64,000 nt of DNA from Devosia sp. (GCF_028290625.1 NZ_JAQGJM010000010.1:1-64000); one strand, 5' to 3'; counted from the first letter of the stretch, positions 42,479 through 51,635 are shown. The notes: generated by a model from the sequence alone, not told the origin. Program-made: numbers and translations.

Positions 42479-43984
42479 ATGGCTGGTGACAAGACTTTCG
42501 ATATTTTCGTCATCGGCGGGGGCATCAATGGGGCCAGCGTCGCCCGCGACGCGGTGGGGCGCGGCTATTCGGTGATGCTGGCGGAGATGAACGATCTCGC
42601 ATCCGGCACCTCGTCGGCAGCGACCAAGCTGGTGCATGGCGGGCTGCGCTATCTCGAGCATTACGAATTCCGGCTGGTGCATGAGGCACTGGCGGAGCGC
42701 GAAGTGCTGTGGGCCAATGCGCCGCATATCATCAAGCCGCTGCGGTTCGTGCTGCCGCATCACAAGGGGCTGCGGCCGGCCGTGGTGCTGCGCGCCGGGC
42801 TGGCCATGTATGACTATATGGGCGGCCGCCGGCTATTGCCGCCGACCAAGACGCTGGACCTGCGCACGCATGAGACCGGCAAGCCGCTCAAGGGCGACTA
42901 CCGCACCGGGTTCGAATATTCGGACTGCTGGGTGGACGATGCGCGCTTCGTGGCGCTGAACGCCCGCGACGCGGCGGACCGGGGCGCTGAAATCCGCGTG
43001 CGCACCAAGGTGACCAGCGTGCGCCGGGATGGGGGACAATGGGCGATCGAAATGCATGACGAGGCGGGTATGGTGACCAAGGTTCGCGCCGCGCTCATCG
43101 TCAACGCGGCGGGGCCGTGGGTGGATGGCGTCATCAATGGCGTGATGGGCAAGAATGGCGGGCCCAATGTGCGGCTGGTCAAGGGCAGCCACATCGTCGT
43201 CAACAAGCTCTATGACCACGACCGCTGCTATATTTTCCAGAACGCCGACGGGCGGATCATCTTTGCCATCCCCTACGAGCAGGACTTCACGCTGATCGGC
43301 ACCACCGACCTCGACTACAAGGACGATCCCAAGGACGTCAAAATCAGCGATGACGAGATCGATTACCTGTGTGCGGCGGCGAGCGAATATTTCACCAAGC
43401 CGGTGACGCGCGACGAGATTGTCTGGACCTATTCGGGCGTGCGGCCGCTGTTCGATGACGGCGCGAGCGCGGCGCAAGAAGCGACACGCGATTATGTGCT
43501 CAAGGTGGATGGCAGCAAGGCCGACGGCGCGGCGATCAATGTGTTTGGCGGCAAACTGACCACATCGCGGCGGCTGGCCGAATCTGTGCTGGAAAAGATC
43601 GAGGACGTGCTGGGCAAGAAGGGCCCGGCCTGGACGAAGGTCGCAAAGTTTCCGGGCGGCGATTTCGAGCCACTGGCGTTCGATGCCGAAGTGCGGCGGC
43701 TGGCCAAGGACTATGCGTGGTTGCCGCCGAAGCTGGCGTACCGGTTGACGCGATTGTATGGGACGCGGGCGCGGGTGATCCTGGGGGATGCTGGGTCACT
43801 GGAGGCGTTGGGGCCGCATTTCGGGGCGGACCTGTATGGGCGCGAGGTGGATTACCTGGTGGCCAATGAATGGGCGCGGACGGCGCAGGATGTGCTGTGG
43901 CGGCGGACGAAGATCGGGCTAAGGGTCGGGCCGGAGGATGTGGAGCGACTGGAAGGGTATTTGGCCACGAGAGATCGGGGCTAA
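42479..43984 (+). CDS. glpD: Aerobic glycerol-3-phosphate dehydrogenase
   Basis: 501 residues. The FAD motif is DIFVIGGGINGASVARDAVGRG, followed by LASGTSSAATKLVHGGLRYLE, the diagnostic GlpD block. FALPYEQ-like FAIPYEQDFTLIGTTDLDY and WTYSGVRPLFDD lie further on, with the C-terminal DAO_C domain (about 385-495). It oxidises sn-glycerol-3-phosphate to dihydroxyacetone phosphate at the inner membrane and passes electrons to ubiquinone. glpK follows after two repeat elements. Codon use shifts to more G-ending codons near the 3' end. Confidence 0.97.
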   Translation: MAGDKTFDIFVIGGGINGASVARDAVGRGYSVMLAEMNDLASGTSSAATKLVHGGLRYLEHYEFRLVHEALAEREVLWANAPHIIKPLRFVLPHHKGLRPAVVLRAGLAMYDYMGGRRLLPPTKTLDLRTHETGKPLKGDYRTGFEYSDCWVDDARFVALNARDAADRGAEIRVRTKVTSVRRDGGQWAIEMHDEAGMVTKVRAALIVNAAGPWVDGVINGVMGKNGGPNVRLVKGSHIVVNKLYDHDRCYIFQNADGRIIFAIPYEQDFTLIGTTDLDYKDDPKDVKISDDEIDYLCAAASEYFTKPVTRDEIVWTYSGVRPLFDDGASAAQEATRDYVLKVDGSKADGAAINVFGGKLTTSRRLAESVLEKIEDVLGKKGPAWTKVAKFPGGDFEPLAFDAEVRRLAKDYAWLPPKLAYRLTRLYGTRARVILGDAGSLEALGPHFGADLYGREVDYLVANEWARTAQDVLWRRTKIGLRVGPEDVERLEGYLATRDRG

Positions 43985-43987
43985 ACG

Positions 43988-44102
43988 GCACCCCCACCCT
44001 GCCTCCCCCTCAAGGGGGAGGAGTCTGCTGGTGGATGGGCGCGATTGAGTTTTAAGAGTGGAGAGGCTCCTCCCCCTCACAGGGGAGGTTGGGTGGGGGT
44101 GC
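43988..44102. repeat. Palindromic repeat, family R2 (copy 3)
   Basis: Outer arms GCACCCCCACCC / GGGTGGGGGTGC are perfect over 12 bp. The inner hairpins are CCTCCCCCTCAAGGGGGAGG and CTCCCCCTCACAGGGGAG, so the element is a nested palindrome. It lies between glpD and glpK. Confidence 0.85.
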
Positions 44103-44130
44103 TTTCGACAGCACCAAGCATGAGATGGTG

Positions 44131-44275
44131 CAGTACCCCTCACCCTGCAATTCTGCTGAACGCAGAATTGCTGTTAGCCATTCGAGCATAGCTCTCGCGG
44201 CCTTCTTGCCTGCAATCGATCCACAGGATCGATTGGCAAGGCGGCTCGAAGTCCCGCAAGGGGAGAGGGTAGGAC
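44131..44275. repeat. Hairpin-rich repeat, family R3 (copy 1)
   Basis: Ends CAGTACCCCTCACCCTGC and GGGGAGAGGGTAGG. Inside are two perfect hairpins: CAATTCTGC-TGAAC-GCAGAATTG (44148-44170) and CAATCGATCC-ACA-GGATCGATTG (44213-44235). The first recurs with compensating changes at 49737-49763. Confidence 0.8.
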
Positions 44276-44290
44276 GCGGTGGGAGGAATT

Positions 44291-45778
44291 ATGAGCGGAT
44301 ATATTCTGGCGATCGACCAGGGGACGACGTCGAGCCGGGCGATCGTGTTTGCGGCGGACCGGACCATTGCGGGGAGTGGTCAGAAGGAATTTACCCAGTA
44401 TTTTCCGCAGGATGGCTGGGTGGAGCATGATCCGGAGGAAATCTGGGACTCGGTGGTCTGGGCGGTGAAGACAGCGCTCACGAACGCCAAGCTCGAGGCC
44501 ACGGATATTGCGGCAATCGGGATTACCAACCAGCGCGAAACCACGCTGATCTGGGACCGGGCGACCGGCAAGGCCATTCATAATGCCATTGTGTGGCAGG
44601 ATCGGCGGACGGCGGGGCTATGCGCGAAACTGCGCAAGGCGGGCCACGAAAAGATGGTGAGCAAGAAGACGGGGCTGCTGCTGGACCCGTATTTTTCGGG
44701 CACCAAGGTCAAGTGGCTACTGGATAATGTGAAGGGCGCGCGCAAACGGGCCGAGGCCGGCGAGCTAGCGTTCGGGACGGTCGACAGCTTTCTGATCTGG
44801 CGGCTGACCGGCGGCAAAGTGCATGCGACGGACGCCACCAATGCAAGCCGGACGCTGGTGTTCAATATCGAGACCAATAGCTGGGACAAGGCGCTGCTCA
44901 AGCTGCTCGACGTGCCGGCGGCGCTGCTGCCCGAGGTCAAGGATTGTGCCGACGATTTCGGGGTGACCGAGGAGGCGCTGTTTGGCGCGGCGATCCCGAT
45001 TTTGGGCGTGGCGGGCGACCAGCATGCGGCGACAATCGGGCAGGCATGCTTTGCGCCGGGGATGATGAAATCCACCTATGGCACCGGGTGTTTCGCGGTG
45101 CTGAACACCGGGGCGGACCTGGTGCGGAGCAAAAACCGGTTGCTGACCACGATTGCCTATCGGCTGGACGGCAAGACGACCTATGCGCTGGAAGGCTCGA
45201 TCTTCATCGCCGGAGCGGCCGTGCAGTGGATTCGCGATGGGCTGAAGCTGGTGAAAGAGGCCAAGGAAACCGGGCCGCTGGCGCTGACCGCCGACCCGAG
45301 CCAGAACGTCTACATGGTGCCGGCCTTTGTGGGGCTGGGGGCGCCGTGGTGGGATGCCGAAGCGCGCGGGGCAATATATGGGCTGACGCGGAACTCGGGG
45401 CCGGCGGAAATCGCCAAGGCGGCGCTGGAGGCAGTTTGCTACCAGACGCGAGATCTGCTGGAAGCGATGCGCAAGGACTGGAAGGCTGGCGGCGAGACGG
45501 TGTTGCGGGTGGATGGCGGCATGGTGGCGTCGGACTGGACCATGCAGTTTCTGGCGGACATTCTCGACGCGCCGGTGGACCGGCCGATGATTTTGGAGAC
45601 AACGGCGCTGGGGGCGGCATGGTTGGCGGGGTATCGAGCCGGGGTGTGGCCGGACGCGAAGGCGTTTGCGGCGAGTTGGGCAAGGGATGAGCAGTTCGTG
45701 CCGAAGATGGAGGCGGCGGAGCGGAAGCGGAAGGTGAAGGGGTGGGATTTGGCGGTGCGAAGGACGTTGTTGCAGTAG
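44291..45778 (+). CDS. glpK: Glycerol kinase
   Basis: 495 residues from ATG 44291 with GGGAGGA four bases upstream. FGGY family: [17 protein letters not shown] at the phosphate-1 site, [17 protein letters not shown] and IVWQDRRT in domain [15 protein letters not shown] in phosphate-2, and [18 protein letters not shown] near the C-terminus. It phosphorylates glycerol for GlpD, encoded 306 bases upstream. The intervening repeats suggest separate or attenuated transcription. The FBP-regulatory loop typical of enterobacterial GlpK (G-x-I-R-P) is not evident. Confidence 0.97.
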   Translation: MSGYILAIDQGTTSSRAIVFAADRTIAGSGQKEFTQYFPQDGWVEHDPEEIWDSVVWAVKTALTNAKLEATDIAAIGITNQRETTLIWDRATGKAIHNAIVWQDRRTAGLCAKLRKAGHEKMVSKKTGLLLDPYFSGTKVKWLLDNVKGARKRAEAGELAFGTVDSFLIWRLTGGKVHATDATNASRTLVFNIETNSWDKALLKLLDVPAALLPEVKDCADDFGVTEEALFGAAIPILGVAGDQHAATIGQACFAPGMMKSTYGTGCFAVLNTGADLVRSKNRLLTTIAYRLDGKTTYALEGSIFIAGAAVQWIRDGLKLVKEAKETGPLALTADPSQNVYMVPAFVGLGAPWWDAEARGAIYGLTRNSGPAEIAKAALEAVCYQTRDLLEAMRKDWKAGGETVLRVDGGMVASDWTMQFLADILDAPVDRPMILETTALGAAWLAGYRAGVWPDAKAFAASWARDEQFVPKMEAAERKRKVKGWDLAVRRTLLQ

Positions 45779-45794
45779 TGCTTCCTTAGATTTT

Positions 45795-45928
45795 GCCACG
45801 CCCTCGTGGTTCGAGGCTCGCGAAGGGCTCGCACCTCACCATGAGGGCTACTGGGAAATCGTGATTTGGCAGTAGTCCTCATGGTGAGGCGGGAGTTCTT
45901 ACGACCCTCGTACCACGAGGGCGTGGCA
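45795..45928 (+). repeat. Long palindromic repeat, family R1 (copy 3)
   Basis: Outer arms GCCACGCCCTCGTGG and CCACGAGGGCGTGGC are perfect inverse complements. Inner arms CTCACCATGAGGGCTACTG / CAGTAGTCCTCATGGTGAG. It separates convergent glpK and the CAP-protein gene. Confidence 0.92.
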
Positions 45929-45939
45929 GGAAGAGTCGG

Positions 45940-45957
45940 TTCCCGCTTTCGCGGGAA
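45940..45957. repeat. Short palindrome TTCCCGC-TTTC-GCGGGAA
   Basis: Perfect seven-bp stem; sister of 11268-11285, which differs only in the loop. Confidence 0.75.
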
Positions 45958-45994
45958 GACGTCGCGGTTGCTTGAGCCACAAGGCCAGCGTCGA

Positions 45995-46504
45995 CTACTG
46001 ATACACCCGCCAAGCATCAAAACTGCCGCCGGCAATCATGGCCCAGTAGCGTTTGCCGCTGGATGCTGTCGTGGTCGCCAAACCGAATTCGACGAACTTT
46101 GGTGACAACAGCGTCTTGCGGTGGGCGGGGGAATTCAACCAGCCTTCGATCACGCCCTGCAGGCTGGGATAGCCCTTGCCGACGTTTTCGCCCACGGCGC
46201 CCATATAGCCGGCGGTGGTGACGCGCTGGCGCAGGGTAACGCCGAGATTGTGGCTCATGGTGTTTCTCGAGGCCATCAGGCGGACCTGGGCGCGGGCGGC
46301 GTCTTCCAGCTGCGCGTTGTAACTCCAGGCGGGAGCGCCATTGGCGGCGCGCACCGTATTAATAGCGGCGATGATCTGCTGATGCGTGAGCGTATCCGGC
46401 GAGGCGTTCAAGGCCGCCGGCAGCATGGGGATGGTGGTGGCGCAGGCGCTGAGGGCGGTGGCTGCGCCGAGGACGAGGAAACTGCGGCGGGTCAGGTCGA
46501 GCAT
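45995..46504 (-). CDS. CAP/SCP-domain lipoprotein
   Basis: 169 residues from ATG 46504. The N-terminus has an RRSFLVLG twin-arginine-like motif and a lipobox LSAC, so it may be a Tat-exported lipoprotein. The CAP domain (PF00188) covers about 38-160 with IIAAINTVRAANGAPAWSYN, ASRNTMSHNLG, GENVGKGYPSLQGVIEGWLN and SPAHRKTLLSPKFVEFGLA, including the conserved His/Glu pairs. Bacterial CAP proteins are envelope proteins of mostly unknown role. A longer frame upstream is the antisense shadow of the kinase gene. Confidence 0.9.
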   Translation of the reverse strand: MLDLTRRSFLVLGAATALSACATTIPMLPAALNASPDTLTHQQIIAAINTVRAANGAPAWSYNAQLEDAARAQVRLMASRNTMSHNLGVTLRQRVTTAGYMGAVGENVGKGYPSLQGVIEGWLNSPAHRKTLLSPKFVEFGLATTTASSGKRYWAMIAGGSFDAWRVYQ

Positions 46505-46523
46505 GTAAGCATCCGGTTGGGGG

Positions 46524-47375
46524 CTAGGCTTGATCATAGGCACTAAGCAGTAGCGGCAGAACGGCGAGGTCGACGGTAATAGGATTGCCCGCGGCCAGAT
46601 CCCAGCAGGCACTGAGGGCCGAATGGGCGGCGGCCCAGCCGAGGACGCGTTTGCGGTTGAAGCCGAGGCGGGCCGCGAAGGCATCGGCCAGCGCCTGGAT
46701 GCGGCGCGGATCGGTGACGAGATTGCTGGCGCCATAGGGATTGCGGAACACATTGGCGACTTCGTAGCTGGCGTCGCCGAGCAGGCCCTTCGGATCGATG
46801 GCGAGCCAGCCGCGATCGGAGGACATGATATTGTCGTGGTGCAAGTCGCCATGCAGGGGAATGCTGGCAAACGGCTTGTCGAACAGCTTGAGCGCGATGC
46901 CGCAGGCGCGGGCATAAAGATCGCGCGCTGTGTGGGGCCATTGGCGCACATCGGTGTCGAACAGGGCCTGAAAGCGTGGGCGCAATTCGAGCAGGTGTTC
47001 GGGCGCGCCGGCGCGGGGACGGTGCAGGCCGGCGACGAGGGTCGCCAGCGCGATGGTGCTTTCATCGTCGTGGCCGGCGCGGACGGCGTCGCCCAGCGTG
47101 CCGCCATCGAGCCATTCCATGAAAATGGTATCGCCGTGGATATCGAAAACGGTGGCGGCGCCCTCCCCGCCATACCAGTTCATCAGCGCGGCGCCGCGGC
47201 GTTCTTCCTCGGCCGCGATGGGCTTGAGGATTTTAAGCACGGCGAAGTTGCGGCCATTCTGCTCTACGCGGAAGATGGCGCTGCTCTGGCTGTCGGCGAT
47301 CGGGGTCGACTTGGTGAGCGACCAGCGGATCATGGCGCGATTCAGGGCGGTTTCGATGGGCGACTGATTCATCAT
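46524..47375 (-). CDS. APH(6)-like kinase (PF04655 aminoglycoside/hydroxyurea phosphotransferase)
   Basis: 283 residues from ATG 47375 (ATG 47372 directly follows; no strong ribosome binding site). The kinase core has FAVLKILKPIAAEEERRGAA (nucleotide Lys), TIFMEWLDGGTLGDAV hinge, and the catalytic loop IPLHGDLHHDNIM then GWLAIDPKGLLGDASYEVAN with the metal Asp. This GDLHHDNIL/IDPKG pattern marks the APH(6) streptomycin-6-kinase/hydroxyurea-kinase family. Chromosomal members in soil bacteria need not confer resistance. It is 19 bases upstream of the CAP gene on the same strand. Confidence 0.88.
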   Translation of the reverse strand: MMNQSPIETALNRAMIRWSLTKSTPIADSQSSAIFRVEQNGRNFAVLKILKPIAAEEERRGAALMNWYGGEGAATVFDIHGDTIFMEWLDGGTLGDAVRAGHDDESTIALATLVAGLHRPRAGAPEHLLELRPRFQALFDTDVRQWPHTARDLYARACGIALKLFDKPFASIPLHGDLHHDNIMSSDRGWLAIDPKGLLGDASYEVANVFRNPYGASNLVTDPRRIQALADAFAARLGFNRKRVLGWAAAHSALSACWDLAAGNPITVDLAVLPLLLSAYDQA

Positions 47376-47588
47376 GGCGCCATTAAAGCAAAATGGCGCC
47401 TGCCGTCGACCTTTGCGCACAATATCACGCAAAACTTGATCGGGCTGCGGCCTGTTTGCACTTGGGTAAGGATAGCTTTTTGGACGATGGCAACCTTAAC
47501 GGCAGGAAGCCGAGGCGGGCCAAATGCCGGTTAACCTGATGGGACTAGCCTGTGCTGACGCAAGACAGAGCCCAGGGAGGGACTGATC

Positions 47589-47765
47589 ATGATGCAGCAG
47601 ACAGCGGATGAGCACGGCGCCAAACGCGGATACCAGGACATCGTGGCGGCCGACGAAGTGCACCGCTCGTTCGGGCGACAGCTCGCCACCAGCGCCGGCG
47701 GACTGCTGGCGCTGCTGGGGATCGGCATTGTGGTGTTGATCGTGGTGCTGTGGAAGGCGCGTTGA
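47589..47765 (+). CDS. Tiny membrane protein (58 aa)
   Basis: 58 residues with a strong AGGGAGGG site eight bases before ATG 47589. Residues 1-33 are hydrophilic (QTADEHGAKRGYQDIVAADE), then LLALLGIGIVVLIVVLW forms one C-terminal transmembrane helix ending KAR. No family is recognised. It was too short to stand out, but start site, helix and codon use support it. The architecture resembles the 50-aa protein at 49548-49700. Confidence 0.62.
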   Translation: MMQQTADEHGAKRGYQDIVAADEVHRSFGRQLATSAGGLLALLGIGIVVLIVVLWKAR

Positions 47766-47770
47766 GTTCT

Positions 47771-47899
47771 TCACCTCTCCCTTTGGGGGAGAGGTCGGCG
47801 CGTAGCGACGGGTGAGGGGCCTTCCCCAAACACCGAAGTCTAGAAAGGCCCCCTCACCCGACCCAAATGGGTCGACCTCTCCCCCGAAGGGAGAGGTGA
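47771..47899. repeat. Palindromic hairpin pair, family R3-like
   Basis: Starts TCACCTCTCCCTTTGGGGG and ends CCGAAGGGAGAGGTGA. Inner arms GGGTGAGGGGCCTT / AAGGCCCCCTCACCC are also complementary. It lies between the tiny membrane protein and uxaC, which converge. Confidence 0.8.
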
Positions 47900-47915
47900 G
47901 AAAGGCAGCCTGCCT

Positions 47916-49331
47916 TCATTTGATCCGATAGGCGTCCTTGGCCGCCTGATAGCTCAGGTGTTTGGCGATCTCCTCAGCGGATGACCGCGTCAACCGATGA
48001 TCCGCAACCCAGTTGGCGAGGAAACCGCAGATTTCGCGGCGCCAGACGTCGTGGCGGGCGGGGATCGACAGCAGAGCGCGCGTGTCATCATTGAAGCCGG
48101 CGAGATTGTAGAAGCCGGCGGTTTCCACGACCTGATCGAGATAGCGGCGAATGCCCTGCGGGCTATCGTGGAACCACCAGGGCGGGCCGATCATCAGGGA
48201 TGGCCAATAACCAGCCATCGGCGCCAGCTCGCGCGCATAGGTGGTTTCGTCGAGCACGAACATGATCAGGCGCAGATTGGGCTCATTGCCGGCGCGACCG
48301 AGCAGCGCGCGAAGGCCGTTGACGTAGTCGGTAGTGCCGGGGATATCGGCGCCGAGATCGGTGCCGCGTTCACTCATCAACAGCGGATCGGTATTGCGGC
48401 GCGAGCCGGCATGCATCTGCATGACCATGCCATCCTCTACCGACAGCAGCGCCATTTCGGTCATCATCTGGGCGCGGAACAGTTCAGCATCGGCGGCGTC
48501 GTGGCGGCCTGACAGCACCTTGTCGAGCAGCGCCTGCTTTTCCACCAGCGGTAGGTCGGCGGTCATGGCCGTCGGCACACCGTGGTCGGTAGCGACGGCG
48601 CCGAAGCGGCGGAAATATTCGCGGCGGTTGCGGTGGGCGTCGATCAGGCCGGACCAGGTGGCGATATTTTCGCCGGTGATCTCGCCGAAGCGCTGCAGGT
48701 TTTCCACGATGGCGGCGCGACTGGGGTCGGTCACGTCATCGGGGCGATAGGTGGTGCGGACGCGGCCGATATAGCCATCGGCCAGCATGGACTGGTGATG
48801 CTTGAGCGGATCGAGGGCAAATTCGGTGGTGGCGATGACCTCGACATTGGCGCGGTCCAAAATGGCGCGCGGCAAGAGGTCCGGATCGGCGAGGCGGGCG
48901 CCGATGGTGTCGAAGATGGCGTCGGCTGTGTCAGGCGTCAATTCGGTATCGATGCCGAAGGCGAATTGCAGCGAATGATCGATCCAGAGCTTAGACGGCG
49001 TCGCGGCGAACAGGTGATAATTGGCGGCGAACAGGCGCCAGGCGGCGCGACCATCGGCAACGGCTTTGCCATCCTTGCGGGGCACGCCGAGATCGTCATA
49101 GCTCAGGCCCCGGCTACGCAGCAGGCGCAACACGTAGTGATCGGGCGTGAGGAACATGCTGGCGGCATCGGAAAAGCGCTGGTTGTTGGCGAACCAAGCC
49201 GGATCGGTATGGCCATGCGGGCTGATCAGCGGCAGGTCCTTGACTGCGGGATAAAGCTCGCGCGCGATGGAGCGGGCGGGCTCGGCGGCGGGGAACAAGC
49301 GATCGGGATGCAGATGGGCTGGGAAGGTCAT
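47916..49331 (-). CDS. uxaC: Glucuronate isomerase
   Basis: 471 residues from ATG 49331; upstream frames lack homology. It isomerises D-glucuronate to fructuronate (and galacturonate to tagaturonate), the entry to uronate catabolism. UxaC features are LPLISPHGHTDPAWFANN with metal His, DHYVLRLLRSRG, NVEVIATTEFALDPL, and HDSPQGIRRYLDQVVET...NLAGFNDDTRALLSIPARHD near the C-terminus. No uxuA/uxuB or KDG genes are next to it. The 216 bases upstream hold AT-rich sequence around 49370-49410 that may be its promoter; no clear GntR site is seen. Confidence 0.96.
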   Translation of the reverse strand: MTFPAHLHPDRLFPAAEPARSIARELYPAVKDLPLISPHGHTDPAWFANNQRFSDAASMFLTPDHYVLRLLRSRGLSYDDLGVPRKDGKAVADGRAAWRLFAANYHLFAATPSKLWIDHSLQFAFGIDTELTPDTADAIFDTIGARLADPDLLPRAILDRANVEVIATTEFALDPLKHHQSMLADGYIGRVRTTYRPDDVTDPSRAAIVENLQRFGEITGENIATWSGLIDAHRNRREYFRRFGAVATDHGVPTAMTADLPLVEKQALLDKVLSGRHDAADAELFRAQMMTEMALLSVEDGMVMQMHAGSRRNTDPLLMSERGTDLGADIPGTTDYVNGLRALLGRAGNEPNLRLIMFVLDETTYARELAPMAGYWPSLMIGPPWWFHDSPQGIRRYLDQVVETAGFYNLAGFNDDTRALLSIPARHDVWRREICGFLANWVADHRLTRSSAEEIAKHLSYQAAKDAYRIK

Positions 49332-49547
49332 GGCCAGGTTTTGCCACGATCCGGCGGGCAGATCAACAACTACCATACAAGATTTAAACCTGTGGCATTT
49401 TATGTAAATTAACTGCGTTGCCGGGAAGTTATCCGCACCTCCTCGGGCGGGACTACGTTGCCTGGGCAGGGTGAGAAACAGCCTTTCAAGGCGGCTACCC
49501 CATTCGAATGACCGCACATCGCGTGCCGGTTCCGAGGGGACAATCCG

Positions 49548-49700
49548 ATGGCAGATATAGACGACGGCGTTCAGGCGGTTCGCAGCAAGGCGCGCGTGGC
49601 GGGGCATGTGCAGCGCGCGCAAATGATGGTGCTGGTTGCGGGGCTGACGGCGTTCGGCATCGTGGCTGTGGCCGGCGCGATGATGATGACGTTGCTGTAG
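49548..49700 (+). CDS. Tiny membrane protein (50 aa)
   Basis: 50 residues from ATG 49548 with GAGGGGA about nine bases upstream. A hydrophilic, basic N-terminal half (DDGVQAVRSKARVAGHVQRA) is followed by one helix (MMVLVAGLTAFGIVAVAGAM) and MMMTLL. Function unknown. It is divergent from uxaC, with 216 bases between the two starts. Confidence 0.6.
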   Translation: MADIDDGVQAVRSKARVAGHVQRAQMMVLVAGLTAFGIVAVAGAMMMTLL

Positions 49701-49726
49701 AGCGCGAGGCAGCCCGCGCTAAGGTC

Positions 49727-49870
49727 CCCTCACCCTGATTATTCTGCTGAACGCAGAATAATCTGTCCCTCTCCCACAAGGGGCGAGGGATGGCTCCGAG
49801 CCTGTTTTAGCCACAGTGCCCCCCTTCTCCCCTCGTGGGAGAAGGGGCCCGAAGGGCGGATGAGGGGGCT
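49727..49870. repeat. Hairpin-rich repeat, family R3 (copy 2)
   Basis: Opens CCCCTCACCCTGATTATTCTGC. The perfect hairpin GATTATTCTGC-TGAAC-GCAGAATAATC (49737-49763) is the co-varied form of 44148-44170. A second hairpin TTCTCCC...GGGAGAA lies at about 49826-49846, and the element ends GGATGAGGGGGCT. Confidence 0.8.
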
Positions 49871-49876
49871 TTGCAC

Positions 49877-51244
49877 CTACCCCAAGTCCTGCAATTTAGC
49901 TTCCAGCAATCGCTTCGCAATCCGTGCGCATTGCAGGCGGATGTCGGGGATGGCTTCGATTTCAAAGAATTTGCCGCGCGTCAGCGGCCCGGCGACCAGC
50001 AGGCGTGGCGAGGTTTTGCCGTCGGCGTCGATGACGGCGCAATCGTCCGAAACATCCAGCCCGATATGCAGCGTATCTGGCCGAGCGTGGCCGGTGGCGA
50101 CGAGGTCGCGGATCACCGGATTGGAGCTGGCCGCGACATCGACGCTGACGCCACCGCAATCATAGACGCGGGCCACGTCCAGGGTATGCAGTTCGCTGGT
50201 GCCACGGCGGCGGATGGTGGCGCGGACGCCAGAGCCGTGGCGCTCGATGCCGGTGAAATTGCCGGCGATCAACTGCACCTGGCCGGTGGCGACGGCGCGG
50301 GTCATGCGCTGATGCAGATCGGGCGGCAGGCGGTGGCGGTGGATGTTCCACCAAGGGCGCAGATGGCGCAGGAACTGGCGCTTGGAGTGCAGAGACCAGC
50401 TTTGCCAGAGGCGCTGGTTGTAGGGCCGCAGGCCGTCGACGACCTGGCGCCAGTCGCCGCCGTCGGCAATGGTGGTGGCGACGAGGTCGCGGAACCAGGC
50501 CAGCAGATAATTGATATTGGTGCCGAAGGGCACGTCGGCGGCGTCGATGCTGAGCGGGGTGGTGTTCTTGTGGCCCTTGGGCAGGAAGCCGTTGCGCGAG
50601 ACCACCAGGATGGGGCCGCGATGCTCGGCTTGGGCCAGGGTCAGCCAGGCGTCAACCATGGAGAGGCCCGAGCCGAGAATCATCACCTCGGCGTCGCGGT
50701 CGATCGGCGTATCGCGATCGGAGCCGACGGTGACGGCGAGCCCACGGCCGCGGGCGGGCTGGGTTTCGTGGCCGACGGCGAGGACGGCGTGATGGCTAAT
50801 GACGCTGGTGCCGTTGGCGAGCACGGTTTCGACGCCGGACTTGGTCTGCTGCACCGACAGGACTTCCTCGGTGAGGACGATCAGTCGGCCGGGATAGGAT
50901 TGGCCGGCAGCGGCGAGGACGTCGCCCAGATAAGCGCCATAGAGGCGGCGGGGGGCGAAGACCCACGGGCCCTGTGATTGGGGATAGCCCTTGGTTTGCA
51001 GCCAGCGCCAGAAATGCTCGGGATCATCGGCGAAGGCGCTCATGCCGCTGGCGGGGACGTTGACCAGATGATCGCGCGAGCGGGCCGAATAGGCGACCCC
51101 CTGCCCGAACTGGCCGCGCCGCTCGATCAGCGTGACTCGGATATCGGTATCCGGATCACGCAGCAGGTGCGCAGCCAGCAGCACACCGCTGGCGCCACCG
51201 CCGATAATGGTGACCGATGGACGGCCATGCTGGGAGGCGCTCAT
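49877..51244 (-). CDS. FAD/NAD(P)-binding flavoprotein (PF13454 type)
   Basis: 455 residues. The N-terminal FAD motif is VTIIGGGASGVLLAAHLLRD, followed by VTLIERRGQFGQGVAYSA and a second nucleotide loop VMILGSGLSMVDAWLTLA. The family block DHLVNVPASGMSAFADDPEHFWRW is diagnostic of the FAD_NAD_binding_9 proteins related to hydroxyacylglutathione-like and L-lysine monooxygenase folds, but the substrate is unknown. The C-terminal part ends with LLVAGPLTRGKFFEIEAIPD. It is probably a soluble oxidoreductase. A small gene lies 19 bases upstream on the same strand. Confidence 0.85.
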   Translation of the reverse strand: MSASQHGRPSVTIIGGGASGVLLAAHLLRDPDTDIRVTLIERRGQFGQGVAYSARSRDHLVNVPASGMSAFADDPEHFWRWLQTKGYPQSQGPWVFAPRRLYGAYLGDVLAAAGQSYPGRLIVLTEEVLSVQQTKSGVETVLANGTSVISHHAVLAVGHETQPARGRGLAVTVGSDRDTPIDRDAEVMILGSGLSMVDAWLTLAQAEHRGPILVVSRNGFLPKGHKNTTPLSIDAADVPFGTNINYLLAWFRDLVATTIADGGDWRQVVDGLRPYNQRLWQSWSLHSKRQFLRHLRPWWNIHRHRLPPDLHQRMTRAVATGQVQLIAGNFTGIERHGSGVRATIRRRGTSELHTLDVARVYDCGGVSVDVAASSNPVIRDLVATGHARPDTLHIGLDVSDDCAVIDADGKTSPRLLVAGPLTRGKFFEIEAIPDIRLQCARIAKRLLEAKLQDLG

Positions 51245-51263
51245 GGTGCCCCACTCAATGATT

Positions 51264-51488
51264 TCAATGCGAGTGGAACGCCAGTGAATACGTGAACCGG
51301 CGCTCTTCGGCGGAGTCTTCAGGCTGCTTCCCGGTCAGGATCAGGGCATCCTGCTCGGCTGGCGTCAGCAGCTCGTCGCGCGTGGGCAGTTCATCGCCGA
51401 AGCTGAACAGGCTGGTCTTGTTGGGGGCTTCGGCATCGGTCACGCGGCGGCGGTTGCCAAGCTCAAGAATTCCGAAAAAGTGAATCAC
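51264..51488 (-). CDS. Small hypothetical protein upstream of the flavoprotein
   Basis: 74 residues from GTG 51488, chosen for GGAGGA seven bases upstream; an ATG at 51539 would add 17 residues but has no good site. The sequence reads IHFFGILELGNRRRVTDAEA, KTSLFSFGDELPTRDELLTP, and ends RRFTYSLAFHSH. There is no membrane helix or known domain. Codon use is normal. It ends 19 bases before the flavoprotein start and is likely co-transcribed. Confidence 0.6.
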   Translation of the reverse strand: MIHFFGILELGNRRRVTDAEAPNKTSLFSFGDELPTRDELLTPAEQDALILTGKQPEDSAEERRFTYSLAFHSH

Positions 51489-51635
51489 TGCGAGTTCCTC
51501 CACATTGATCGTTCCAGCCAGACGGGGACCGCCCTGCATTCATTAAGTTTCCATTACTCTATCGATCCAGTCGAGTTATGTTTGTGCGTAATGGGGGGAG
51601 ATGTTGGAAGGACGTTCTAACGGAGGGTGGGTTTT

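Noticed and set aside
46524..47375. Calling the APH(6)-like kinase an acquired streptomycin-resistance gene
   Set aside because: Codon use matches its neighbours, there are no mobile-element ends, and chromosomal family members often have no resistance role.
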